Origin: Casuarius casuarius
Lineage: Eukaryota; Chordata; Aves; Casuariiformes; Casuariidae
Assembly: GCA_003342895.1 (NCBI GenBank)
Contig: PTFA01000035.1
Location: forward strand, 3,548,703 to 3,612,702
Direction: 5' to 3'
Length of the DNA: 64,000 bases
Of this stretch, positions 12,700 through 26,003 are shown in pieces (position 1 is the first letter of the stretch; each line of letters begins with the position of its first letter). Made by a program: the position numbers and the translations under genes. Under the pieces are notes generated by a model that was not told the DNA's origin, ran no database searches, and saw nothing but the letters and a program-made list of their open reading frames with translations.

Positions 12700-14083
12700 A
12701 GCCAGCAGAGTGGGAACAACAGGTTATGACTTCTTACAGAAGCTGAATGGTTTCAAGCCCACGGGACCAGGTGGAACATATCTAAAGGGGCTGAAAGACT
12801 CAGCTGATTGACAGTAATACCAGCATTACCATTAATGAAAATTAATCGTGATCAGGTCACAGATGACTCAGAAAAGGCGAGCATCACACTGATCTTCAAG
12901 AAAAGTAAGGAGGAAGACCCAAAGAACAGTCTCATTTGAAGCTGTGGAAATCATGGAGCACATAATCTTGGAATCCATTTCCAAATGCACAGAGAACAAG
13001 AAGCTAATGAGAAAAAATCGGCTCTGAATTATTAAGCATAAATCATGCTGAGCCAACCTGATTGTCTTCTATGCTCAAATGACTGGCTAGGTGGAGAAGG
13101 GGAGAACGGTGGATGTAATCTATCTAGATTTTAGTAAGGTTTTTGAAAGCTGAGAAAGCATGGGCTGGAAGAACAGACTGCTAGGTAGGCTGAAAATAGG
13201 CTGGACCACTGGGCTCAAAGAGTACTGTTCCATGTACCAGACCAGCTCAGTATCTGGCTGGATGTCAGAAATAAGCAGGGTATGCCAAGGATTCATACCG
13301 GGTCCATAGCGTTTAACGCTTGGACAGTAATGTTGAGAATACAGAAAAGTTTTGTACTTGGAGTGGAAAAAGCCATGCACCAGTACACAAGTACACGCTG
13401 GAAACTAACAGGGCTGAGTTTCAGCCCTGCTAAAAAGAACTTGTTGGACATAGCAGACACCAAGCTGAACAGGAGCCAAAAGCATTCACTCACTATGAGT
13501 AAGGCAAACTACGTACCGGAGTGCACTAGAAGGAGCACGGCCAGCAGACCAAGGGGAGTTCTTATCCCCTTCTACTTGGTGCTAGTGAAGCATCAGGCAG
13601 CTGTGCCCAGTTCCAGTTCAAGGCTGATATGAAGAATTTGAGAACATCCAGTGGATGGGCCACAGTGCAGGGCTGCAAATATAGTCATGGGCTTAGAGCA
13701 CGTGATTTACTAGGAGTGGCTGAGGGAGCTCGGCTTCTGTAGTTAGTGAAGAGGAGGCTAAAGGATGTTAGAAGGGATACAAACATGACAATCCACACTC
13801 TTCTTGGCAGTAGCTGATGATATAACAAGCTTCTGTGGCTTCCGAGCTTCCAACATGACATCAGGAAAAAAACTTTCCGACTAGGAAGGTAGGTAGTGCA
13901 GCACAGGAACAGGTTACCCAGAGAGCACATGGAGTCTCCATCACTGGCAAAGTTTCAAGAGTTGGCCCAACAAAGCCATGGCCCATCTGTTCAAGTGTTG
14001 TTAATAGTTCCCCTTCCAGCAGAATGTCATACTAAAGGATGTCCCAAGATCCCTTCCAATCAACACTTCTACATTTTTGTGAA
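12700..14083 (+). mobile_element. CR1 LINE fragment, decayed, reverse transcriptase to 3' end
   Basis: Sense-strand CR1 with its open frame destroyed. Recognisable pieces in order are: a segment like the region before the RT palm (about 12745-12920); tctagattttagtaagg (about 13123), which reads LDFSK as in the RT motif DVIYLDFSKAFD; the turn before the ggtgtcccccaggg-type motif (about 13270-13310); accaagctgaac and the following tether (about 13460); the gaacaggttacccagagag block (about 13905); and a 3' end like aagatcccttccaa (about 14047). Start and end are approximate. Frames are broken by many indels and stops, so it is an old, inactive copy. Confidence 0.85.
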
Positions 14084-17000
14084 ATAGATGTCAAATAATC
14101 AGGCCAATAAAGCACAAATCTGCTTGTGCTGCTCATGAGCTTTTTGCAGTTCAAGTAGCTTCTTTGGAGTTCTTGACAGCACATTGCAAATTAGTGTCTT
14201 AAAGCTGCTTAATTTATGCCAGAGGATCAACACATTCCCCAAGCAACCCTCCCTGCACCCAGCAAAGTATAGACAGCTAATATAAAAATCACTTTTGCCT
14301 CCTTCCTTTTTGTTGATGCTGAACTTTGCCTTGCTGAATCTAACAACCAGGCAAAATATCTCCAACTGTTTACAAAGAAATTAACAAAAAATACAGTACA
14401 AACTCCAACTGCATAAGGCCTCCAAAAAATTGTGCTGATTTACCCTGAAGACTTTTTTTTGTGTAGGTGATGATAGGAAACAGGGGCAGAGATCAAAGTA
14501 GAGAGCATGTCTCCCTTTCTATATATCTAGTACTCTGTGAAGGTGCCACAAAAGGGGTTTTGCAGTCCTGAATAGACATTGCACAGCATTTGAAAGCCAG
14601 GCTCTTCATTCTGTGCTTCCTTCCAGCCCAGATCTATAAGTTCACCACCCACAGAAGAAAAAATCCAAGACCCTCTACATGCAGCTGCTCTATATGCCTG
14701 TAGTAAAACTGTCGACATCTTAACTCTCATGTAAACAGCTGTATATTTCAGTTCTTTCTCCCATAGGCATAATAAGTATTACTAAGACTAGGGCAGGCAG
14801 CAGATTTTTGGAAGGCACTAGATATATCTATGGTAGGTTTGAATAGATTTTTAGCCTGCTGCATTAAGGCACTAAAATATAATAGCCTCTTAACTGACAC
14901 ATTGTTATCAGTCTTATTATGACTTTCTTCATGCCTGTCAGTGGATTATGGTAATTTTTTTTTTTTTAAGTCATGGGTATAATCAAAATAGAAGACTGAG
15001 CTACTGACAGATCAGGAGAGATATAACTGCTCACATACCATCATGAAATTCTAACACAGGCAGGAACCTCAGCATCTCTCCTCCCACTCTCTCCTCTTAG
15101 TAAAACTAAGCAACTTTCGGAACAACAGGTTCCCTTTCTGCATCAAGCAATGAAACAAAGTCCAGGGCTTTCCCTCAAATAAATACAGCATTCAGCACAG
15201 GCGACTTTCTTCTAGAAAGCTGATATGGTAAAAAGACCTCGCAGGTTTGCTTGATATTGTCTGCCACCTTTTAGAAATGGTCTTGTGATCACTACTGTAA
15301 ACTAATCTTAAAAATCTACCTGTCCAAAACACTTGCTCTGTTTATTTCTGAGGATTTGGTCAAATCAAACCATTACATACCACGGCAAAAAGCTCAAAGT
15401 AAGGTTGAAATACCACTTTCTCATTCAAGCAAGCAAGCTGCATTTATCTTACTCTCCAAAGTCCCAATGGATAGCTTTGTACAGGCATTATACAGTGTCT
15501 CAGAGTGGCCAGGACTGTAAACACGTGCACAGGGTGTGCAGTGTGTGTGTGAACAGGCATACATTACATGCAACGGATACAATCACACTACAGTTCTTTG
15601 GTTGCATCATACCTGGGGGAATTTTTTATTTTCCTCAAGCTTTGTGGGGTCCTATAAAAGTAGATAAAAGTACACAGAAGAGTCCAGCATGCTACAGCTA
15701 TATCTTACAGAGCATAAAACTGTAGCATTTTAAAGCAGGAGTGCTAATGTAATTCCTACTGAACTTGTAAGGAGGCAGATTAACCACTGTGAAAGCTGAA
15801 TCTATGCATTGAGCTTGACAGTAGACAAAACATTACATTAAAGCAGTTCACATCAGCTCTCCTATAAGACTGAGAAAGTAGAGGAACTTTCACTTTCCAT
15901 TCTGTTCAGGATCACCTTGTGTGCCAGCTGCAGTGATGGTCAGTGTCCCAGTGCATCTCTTAAAAGTGCAGTGACCAGTAATGTATTTCACATTGGCTAC
16001 TGAAAAATGAGATTATATTAATCACAGCTGATGTGAGCTTGAAAGACTGCTCTAGAAGAACAAGAACTGACTGAAGAATGCAAGACTGAAGTCTTGCCTA
16101 CCAGACTACCTACTGGATACTAACCTGATGGACAGTAAAGAAATCAAATAAACCCAGATAACAGACCGGCAGCCATGCATTATCTCGCCAGCATTCATGG
16201 TCACCAATAGTACAAGAGAAAAAGTGAACAAATTAAACAGCAATACAGGAAAATAACACATCCCACTGCCTAAGAAAACAGCAGCAAGTTCTTGATGAAG
16301 TTCACAGGAACGTTACCACAGCATGGACTTCGCTCATATGCCCTTTGTGTATAAGAATATATTGTTAATGTCCTGAAGCCTGATCTGATGGTGAGGGACA
16401 TTTCTTCAATAAAATAATTTATTTTGTTCTCATGAATATGTGGGATATCAGAATGCTCAGAAGTACACTACCTGGCATTGTAAAAGCGTATCTTATAAAG
16501 AACACATGCACAAAGCAAGAGCAGCCTTTCCTGAACCCAGCTGTATCACAGCCTGTAAAGTTGCCTTTTATATTTGACTATTTGTAGACTTTTGCTTCTC
16601 CTTTCCCCACTTGTTTTTATTCTGCATCAGTTAGACTGCTACAAAGGCTGCGTTCACAAACAAGTCTGGGAAAGTGAGCTAAGGATTTAATCTTGACACA
16701 AAATAATATAGACATGTACTGAAGTTTAAGTGCTGCCTGATAGCATATTCGCATTACCTGCAATGGTGCAAATCATACCCCAACTTCTTTATACACGAAG
16801 GAAAAAACATTTAAAAAATCCAAACTTGTTTTCTATTGTGTGCAAGATGAGAAAAGTTTTATTTTTTCAAAATCTGTTTAAGTTCTTGGCTACTTAAGTG
16901 ACCATGGTATTATTATTCAAGTGCAAAAGCAACAATAAGAATTCCACAGTGCTTCATGGGTCACGGTATCGGATCCAAAGCCTATTAACGTAAAGGTGAA

Positions 17001-20000
17001 ATATTATCTTCTCATTGACTTCAAAGGACTTTGGCTCAAGCTCATAGCAAAACACATGAAGTGAAGCATTGCAGAAACGCTTGAAATAAGCTAAAACACT
17101 TCAAGATTAAAGAGAAATTATTATATGACACTGGATGTCCAGCAATTACTGGTTACCAATCTAACATTGTAGTATTTAATGCTATTTTCCACAGCTCCTA
17201 TTCTACAATGAACTGGGGTTATCTGTAATAAAAATTCCAGTAAGGCATTTCACCCCGCTTTTGCAAATCCTTAATCTTTCCTCCTTTTTTTTAAAATCTT
17301 CCCCATCATCCCTCCTTTTTAACAGCATACCAATTCTGGAATCTGCTGAATCAAGCTTAGACGCAAACAAGTCAAAAGGTAACCTGAGGGCAGAAAGCAC
17401 TGAATCAAGTGGAATCTGAACTATTTTCTAAATAAGAGTGATATGATGTTGACTTTTGCAGCTCAACGAAAGGCACTGCTAACAGTACAACAACGGGATT
17501 TGAACTACACAAATAAACAAGAACCTTCTATTAAAATCTGTCCATTCATGAGTCTCAGAATTTATGCTATTCTCTGGATGTGACCTGTTTATTTCATTTA
17601 CATATCCTGAAGCACACTGGGAGCAAAAAGGATTTTAACGAATTATAAAAGTGGGAACTCTTCAAACCTGCAGAACAATGTTTAAATGAAACTTTCATAT
17701 GCATTATTAGTATTCCACTAATTATTATCATGTAGAAATTTTCACCTGATCTTTGTTCCCATCTTCTGAGAAAGGCAAGAAAAAAGGAACAATAGAAAAT
17801 TCTGTAAATACGGGTCTTACAAAGAAGGTAGACTCTCACCTCTAGATCTGCTTCTCTGGAGTTAAGATGTGTGTTGTTCAATAATCATTTATCACTAAAG
17901 TATCCACTTCATTCTGGAACCAAATTCTAACTTATCAGCACTACATAACATGAATTCTAAGTAGCATTAATGAAAGTCTCTTAAAAGTACGATTTCCAGT
18001 AAGTCAGTGATAGGTTCTGAGGGGTTTTTTGTTTGTTTTACGTTCCTTGTAAATAGGAAAACCTATTCAAACTGCAAGATACATCTTCAAAACTCATATC
18101 AATGCTCACCTTTTGTTAATGCAATAAAATTCCATCTAATTAATGTATGATAGTAATAAATTTATGTTATTGATACTAGAGATTAGTAGATGCACAGCAG
18201 CGATGGGTGAGGTACCAATATAAAAAAGCATTGCTCTTCTAACTGAAAGCCATGCCAAATGCCAAAATTATGAAGTACTGAGATCTGGGATTGCCAGGGA
18301 TGCTGTAGTCTTATGTGCCACACTATACCACATACTGCTCGAAGGCTCTGATGTGGTCACACTGTCCCCAGATCTTTTAATTACCCTTTTCAGCCATGCA
18401 CTTCAATCCATTTGTTTTCATGGACTAAAGTACAATGGGATGCCAGCCAGACTGGCAAGAAAGTACTACTACTGCTTAACAATGCAGTAAAAATAACAGT
18501 ATTTCAAATCTGCTTTCCCTGTGAGGTATTCTCTACCTTCCTAGAGGTAGGCTTCCTGAAGGCATCTGCTCATTTAGGTCCTGGAAGGTTTAGCTGACTG
18601 CATAGCATATACTTCTGGGTGATATTTCTCATCATCTGAGCATGAAAAACTTTTGATCAAAAAACTCACTGTAAACTGTCCCCTTTAAGGATAAATGGTC
18701 ACATGTTAACGTCTTTTAAATTCCCTGAAACAAAAGCTTGTTTTGCCCTCTCCTCTGCTGCTATCCCATAACATTCTGCTTGTAAAACTGGCACACAATA
18801 GGCAATCCACTTTCTGCTGATTTGGGTCCAGTAAAGGAACAAAAGCTAGCAGAAGGACCTGAGTGGTGGAAGGCCTGTGAACAAAACCTGGACTCCTTGA
18901 TATCAATTGTAGCTTGGCTGGTGTCCTCAGGGGAACCAGGATTCACTCTTAAGGGGTTTTTTTTTTTCCTTTTTTTTTCCTCTTAAGATTCAAGAACACA
19001 GATTATTCAGCTTTGAAGGCCACAAGACAGGGACATGGCACTAGGGAGAATTTTTCTTTCTATTGTTTTCCCTGTACAATGCACCTAAATAACAAGTGTC
19101 ATATGCTACTTACTGGAATTGAATCGATTATATCAGATTGCTATGTTGTCTTCAAACACATGAAGCCCAAGAAGGAGCATTTGGTTTATTGTTCATCCTT
19201 TTCAAAGAACATAATCTTATGGGAAAAAGATGATCAAAATAGAACTCTATGTTACAGTCTGTATGAAAGGCTTCTGCTCCAAAAACAATAAGTACAACTG
19301 TCTCTCATTGTGGGGGAATCCCGTGCCAACATAGGCTACTGCTGATTAGTGAGCAAATGCAGAATGAACCACCTGTATGCCACACAACACAATTCTGTAC
19401 ATTACCACTTTTAAAGACCCAGGTGTATCAGGACACAGATAGTGCTTTAAAAAAATAATCACCACCACCACGGCAACTTACTGCATTTCACCTCGATTAT
19501 GCAACAATATATGCAAATCACAGAGACTGAATTTCATGACAGCAATAGTTCTTTTGCACCAAATCCACAGCACTGCAATAACAGAAAAAGTAAATATCAA
19601 TTCATATCATAGTCTCATGACCCTGCATCATCATCTCTAAGCTGAGGAGCAGCTGAACAGTAAGAAGCCAAGATATCACACATCTTAGTCCCTATGGAGT
19701 AGGTCTCAACAGCTTTTTGGACGCCAAGGATGCTGACGGAAATGCCTACAACACTGAAAAAGACTTAAGTCTTGGGTAGTTCCCAGGCTCCTGTGACAGC
19801 TGGCACAACTTCAGCCTCTTAAGGTTCTTTAAAACTCCATACTTAGAAAGAAGAAGAGTAAGCCTTCAATCTCTTCTTTCTAAAGCTGATCCCCTGTAAA
19901 AACAATACCTATGCTATGGCCTAGCAGGAGATCACTTTCCTTCCAACTGTACTTACTAGACTGCACCAAGATGGTTTCTCAGCAATTTTGGGCAGGGAAG

Positions 20001-20944
20001 GTCATACAGCTATTTATCATACACAGTTTAAATGCCTCAGCCAGATGGACAGATCTTGCTTTCCTGCACAAAGTCCAACCAATTACAGAGTCTTTTTCCC
20101 TAGTCATTTCCATCTTCTTGTTGTTTTCAAATACAAAGGATTGATCCTCCCTAAAGCAACTCCTTACATACATGCGTATTCTCATGTTCAAGTTTATACT
20201 CATGTTTGAATCCTACAAGGGACCATTATGAAAATGAAGTGTCATAAAAATTATTAGCTAGAAAAAATAAAAATCTAACAGACTAGTTTGGCACTTACAG
20301 GATAAACGATTGCTCCATACTGTGGAAATTTTGTGATCACCACCTCTGACTGCAAGACCAGTGCAAATTTGCAAAGACATTTTTTTAAAACATATGTCCT
20401 CTTCCAACTTGTTCAGAGGAGGGAAAAAGAAAAAACACTATTCAGAAAAAAAAAATCAAATCATCTTAATGTGCCACCGAGAAGTCAAATGGACTAAGAA
20501 AGCATTATATTTCAGAAAATCCTCTGGCGAAGACTGAGATCACGTCTAATTTTTTAAAATTCTTTTAATTAAAAATATTGTTTCTGTATTGAAACCATTT
20601 TCTCTAACAGCCAAGGGACTGGAAACTTTCTTCACTCAAGCAGAACCATTAGCCTGTTAAGAAAGACTATGTAATTTCAAATAGTAATTGGAACACGTTA
20701 GGATCACAAGCTCCTACACTTATGCAGGAAAAATCAACTGCTCAAGTACACAATGGAGAACAGCTGGCTAGATATCAGTTCTGCAGGAACAATCTAGTGC
20801 TTACACTGGATCACAGACAGGAATGCAGTAATATGTTTGTTTCAATACCATTAGAAACACAGATGTTCTGTTTGTAGGCAAAAGCATAAATATAGACTGA
20901 AAACTAAGTGAAGTAACTTCTGCTCTGTTCTGCACAGGTCAGCA
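14084..20944. other. intergenic, no gene seen
   Basis: AT-rich, with a GT run near 15540 and T-rich runs near 18955-18978. A short piece near 17005-17045 (attgacttcaaagg) looks like an old amniote repeat. No exon recognised. Confidence 0.75.
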
Positions 20945-21395
20945 TGTGAGGCCTCGGCCAAGTTATGGATTCACATCTGGGCACCACATTCCACAAAAAA
21001 CATAGACCATCTGGAGAGAGTCCAGAGAAGAATGACAAGAATGATCAGGGATCTCAAAAATATCAGGTATAAGGAAAGCCAGAAACAGGACAGGTTAGCT
21101 TAAAGAGAAGAGCCCTCAGTGGAAATGTAGTAAGAGTCCTGCTGGATTATAAAGGGCTGCTGCAAAGAGGAAGCGAGTAATTTGTTCTGCCTGTCCACTG
21201 TGGACTTGCTGCTTTACCTGCAAAAGAAAGATCTGTGTTAGGTATTAGAAAAAGTTTTCCATTAGTAAGGATAGCAACGGACTGAAATAGGTTGCCTGTG
21301 ATGTAGGAAATCTCTACTGTTGGAGGTGCTTAAGAACATTAGACCCGTCAGGAACTACATCAGTGCAAGTCGATCCTGTTTCAGAACATAGTACA
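20945..21395 (+). mobile_element. CR1 LINE 3' fragment, decayed
   Basis: tctgggcaccacattcc, then ctggagagagtccagagaag (20951-21030) and aataggttgcctgtgatgta (about 21286) follow the last coding part and 3' region of CR1 as I remember the consensus. It is truncated at the 5' end, as is usual for CR1, and interrupted by substitutions. The 3' end is approximate. Confidence 0.82.
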
Positions 21396-24300
21396 GACTC
21401 AGAAGACTTCTTGTGATCTGAGAGTATTTCTTGATACTCTCCATATTCTCTTTCTTTTCAGTTTTTTGCAGCATGTAACTGTTGCCCTTTTCAGTCCATC
21501 TCCACTTTCTGATCTAGGATAGCCCAAGTGCTCATTCACACACTACAACCAGTGTGTGCAGAACTGCGAGGCTTGAGAAACACTGAAAAACAATGCCCAA
21601 TATTAAATTGAAAAACCTTTAAAAAATCCTATAGAAAATGCTTGAATTTGTGAGAAAAAAGTAGTCTAAAGGAATAAAGTAATAGCTTATGAAGTGTGAT
21701 CCATTGTACGACTTCTTTGGGGTTGGTAAAAGCTTGAGAAGCTTCTTGTTAAACCAAAGCTATGCATTATTGCAGCTGAGAAGCAATACATCAAAGTTGT
21801 CAAGCTATCCAGTGTACTGCACTTCATTTCTCGCTTTCAAAAAATTTGAAAGCCTATGCAAATTCTAAGAAGACATACGTATCATCTGGCACCTGACACA
21901 CATTCATGCACATACTAATTGTGTTTAGGAGCTGAAATAAAGGTAATTAAGAAACAAAGTTCAAAAATGACAAAGAAAGAACACAGTAATATTTGCCTGC
22001 CTTATCCTTCTCTGTGTTCACTTGCTGAGTAATCACAGAATACTAAATAAAAAACCTTATTCTCTCTTCTCAGAAAGATTTAAGAATCTTTTTTCCATCC
22101 CTTACACATGGATTAACAACAACTGTATTATTTATTTGTGGGAGGAGGAGGTGGTAGATAAAAGGGAGTTAATGAAAAGGGGTTATTAATGTGTAGCATA
22201 GCACCGTTCATGAGTATGCAGCAAATGGGGCAGATACTTCGGTAATGGATAAAAGAATTACTCAAAGCGTTGCATACTGGTAAGAAGTCTCTGGGGTCTT
22301 TCTCTTTGGAAAAATAGCTGTTGTAGCACTGTACTGATTAAATTCTTAGCTTCATTCTGTTATTATCTATCAGTAGAAACGGACAACCAACAGGATGCCT
22401 ACAGGCTCCAGTTGGTATGGACATAATGCAACTACACAGGACAAAGTTAATCAATATTACAGTTAGATTGCTACTTACAATTATTTTATTTAAAAACCTT
22501 GCAACACTATATTTCAAGCTTTTCTCATCTTTTTAATATTGTAAGATGTGTGTGTCCAGTTGAGTGAACAGTCCCAATTAATCTGAAATCTTATAGGCCT
22601 ATTTGTGCAAGCACAGAATTACCCAGGTTAGAAAAGGCCGGAAGGTTAGGACTGAAATATTCTTGCTCGGTCTTCGAGATTAATTCTGCAATGAGATAAC
22701 AATTCACAATGAACTGTGCTACCAGCATCTGGGACTTCCTTATGGATATGTTTGACTCTTTCCCAACAAGAGTAGATGAACAGTAATTTACATCTCAATC
22801 TCACTGAATTCAAAGGATGAACGTGCCATTTGTTTTGCATGCCTGTGCCAACCCACAGTGTAAGCAATTAGCTTATTCCACTGCTGGAACAAACATACAA
22901 GCAACACAAGTGGAATCCTACACAGGATAGCAAAATCATGCCTATACCTCAGCTAGCCCTTCTCAATTCCAGCATATTAGCACAAAGCTACTCTCTGTGC
23001 TAAAATGCCAGAGCATGAATACATGCCTCATTCTCTTCTGCAGAAGACATGATGCTTCCTCTGGTTTAATGGGTGAGAAAACAGCAGGTATGGTAAAAGT
23101 TGTCTGTCCCCGAGACTTGGTAGCAGCGGTGACAGAGAACAGAACACATACCCATAGCTCCGTTGCCCTAGTTCAGACTATTGTTTGGTGACTGTATTCA
23201 GACTGGGTCAGACTGTAAGAGGTCATTTACTTCCCTCTTGCATAAGCATAAAAGAACGGGAAAGGCACTCACTTTCCTTACACTAAGGAATTCCCAAATT
23301 CACAAAGTTGTGGTTGGATAAACCACATCCCTCTGCTGCCTGCATTTGCCCTCTATTACCATTCCAGCCCAGTTGAATGGGTTGCAATTCACTGTTAGGC
23401 TAGCACTGAACTGTCCAAATACATAAAGTGTAACACCCACCCACACACTTAAAAACCCTAGAGAATTATTTTTTCCTGCATTTAAATCAACGAACCACCC
23501 ATGATATGGGCAACGAATCCAGCCTGGAGTGTTTGCCTATGGTAGTGAATATATAACTAACGAACTGAAGATTAGTTAGTTAAATAGTAGCACAATGACA
23601 TAAGATATAAAGTACTATGAGAGTACTAACTTCTACTAATGATACATTTAAGAAATTTGGGAATAGACCTTCAGTTTTGGGGCTAAAACATCTTTGAATC
23701 TAGATATCAAAACAAATACGCAACTCATTCATCACTAGCACACAATACATGATTACTGTCCTAAACCTGCAGTAAGTGCTGTGACAAGTCAGTAGTCCAG
23801 CAGGACCCAGCCTAAGGCAAAAGACATCAGGTGTTGCATTCGCCCATTTGTTACTAGATAGCAAAGCATGTGCAATCCACTCATGAAAACCTCTACCAAC
23901 TGAAGAGACTTTCTGGACAGGATACCAGACTAAATTGCATCAGTTTTATACAGCTGAAATGCCACTGACCTCATTAGACTGTTCCTTGATTTACACCAGC
24001 ATTGATGAAAACCAAGGTGTTAGAGCTTCGATTGTATCAGAATTCTGCTGGCTGCCACTGATTTTGGAAAGAAAACATTCAGCCGCTTTACTGACATTTA
24101 GGACCATTGAGAGGCAGTTTGACTTTTGCTATAATTTAGAATAGCGCCAGGCTGGTTTTAAATTACATTTTGATGTAATGGTACTTAACCAGTTTTTCCT
24201 GCAGCCATGTATTGCCGACACTCGGTGAAACACTAGTAATACTTTATTTCTTCAGCCGAAGCATTACATGCCTCTTCAGCTTTCTCACACCAACTGTGGG

Positions 24301-24527
24301 ACAACCTGCCTGAATATTCTTTTCTATCTGGAAAATCCTCAGAGGCTTAATGTTCTTTTGAAGGACATTATATGTCCCCCAAAATACTGCCTTGTGCATC
24401 TTTAATATGCTGCTGTCATTGAGATGCAGACCAAGCGGGGCTTTGTTTGTTTGTTTTGCCTTTTTCAGAATGAAGTTTAGGGAGCTTTCCTGCCTCAGCT
24501 ATGAGTAATTATGCTAAAGCTGGAAGC

Positions 24528-24542
24528 TTTTTTTTTTTTTTT
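24528..24542 (+). repeat. 15-base poly(T) tract
   Basis: T15 after aagc; no associated gene feature. Confidence 0.95.
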
Positions 24543-25668
24543 CCTTAGTCAAGAGTCAGGAACACCATGCCTCTGAGTGAGTTGTCATGTTATCTGCACC
24601 AAACCAGATGTCAACTTACAGGTGTATTCTGGAACGCTATGCTTACTGCAGATATTTTCTCACATACAGAAGCATAAGATAGTGATATGATGCAAGAGGG
24701 AACAATATGAATTTATAATGATCTAAACCCAGACCTACTGTAACTGTGCTGAAAAAAGTGGAAACAATGCTGTAAAATCCTGGTGGAAGATTTATATTAC
24801 TATTATCCTCTAGATGATTCCTACAGTTGGATAAAAAAGCCAATATAGAAAGTGATTTTCAGCTATCACTTACTAAAATTAGTTTCAGAGAAATAGCACA
24901 GAGGACAAATGCCGAAGGTCAGATTTTTTTGGTTTAACGAGTAGGTAGATAAATAGCATTTGACAAACCATGTTCAGGAAGCCTAGGTCAATGGCACTTA
25001 AATAGCAGTGTGGGAGATGGACAAACTCAGCAGAAGTCTTAGGTGAGACTGGGTTTCTTGACCTCCTCAGCCACTTGACAGGTTACAGTGGAGGGTCTTT
25101 CTCTAGCCTGCAGAGCTTCTGGGCAAGTCAAGCTGAACAGAGTCTGGGGAAGAGAAGCACTGCTGCTTACACCTCAGTTTCTAGGAGGCACTTGCTGCAA
25201 CTTGGTGATAAAGCTGCTGGGTTCACATGCCTATCCTAGAAGTCAAGTCACGTTCAAAGCTTCCAATCGTCTTTCCCAACACATGCTCTTCTGGCCTGGC
25301 CTGCTTCCTCCTTTCATGTTAGTGACTTCCTGCCACGCCATGCAAGAAGAGCTGGGCATTTGCTGGCTTCTAACAGGTGCCACTGAGGTCAATGGGAGAT
25401 TTCCAGGATAGACATGAAATTACTCCAACTATGTGTGGTGGATGATACAGTCCAGTATCTCAGCCTCTATAAAATCTGCTGTCAAGACCCATTTATAGCT
25501 TAAGTCTCAAAACAGACAAATGAAGTGAGAGAACTCGGTACTGCTTAGAGTCTTGGCCAGAAACAGCCATATCAGTACTGCAGGCTTTACATGCGTCTAT
25601 GTGTATTTGAGCAGAACGAGGAGGGGCTAAACCAACGTCTCTCAAGTCAGGAAGGCAGGCTTGCAAGG

Positions 25669-25703
25669 AAAAAAAAAAAAAGAAAAAGAAAAAAAAGAAA
25701 AAA
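25669..25703 (+). repeat. A-rich polypurine tract
   Basis: A runs separated by single G over 35 bases, all purine. Confidence 0.92.
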
Positions 25704-25951
25704 CCCACTAAAATCATTAGTCTACGTTTTCTGTCATGTCTGTGCTCAACATGTTTCTTTCCCTCCTCAGAGGAATTTAGAACAGCAACCTAAAAACTTG
25801 TGTGTCAGCAGCAAACAATCATAAAGGTTCAGCTAGGCTCTGACCTGGTCCCATCACCATGAGAAACATTTCTATGCAAGAGAAAAAAGAGCATAGATAA
25901 TAGAGATGAAACTCTAGCTGCCATCACTATCGTTTAACTTGTTGAAGTCAC

Positions 25952-26003
25952 TTCACTAACACCAGGGCAGATCATGTAAATTACCTGCCCTGGCCCTAGT
26001 GAG
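25952..26003. repeat. imperfect 19-base inverted repeat
   Basis: Arms 25952-25970 and 25985-26003 match at 16 of 19 positions, with a perfect inner 9-base stem (ccagggcag / ctgccctgg) and a 14-base loop. Confidence 0.9.

Noticed and set aside
13282..13632. 116-codon frame inside the CR1 copy
   Set aside because: Not in the original RT frame throughout; a by-product of a decayed LINE.
15333..15725. 130-codon plus-strand open frame
   Set aside because: No homology recognised; chance frame in intergenic DNA.
22608..22660. CR1-like 3' end (agcacagaattacccaggtt)
   Set aside because: Only about 30 bases resemble the CR1 end and nothing follows that fits, so chance is not excluded.
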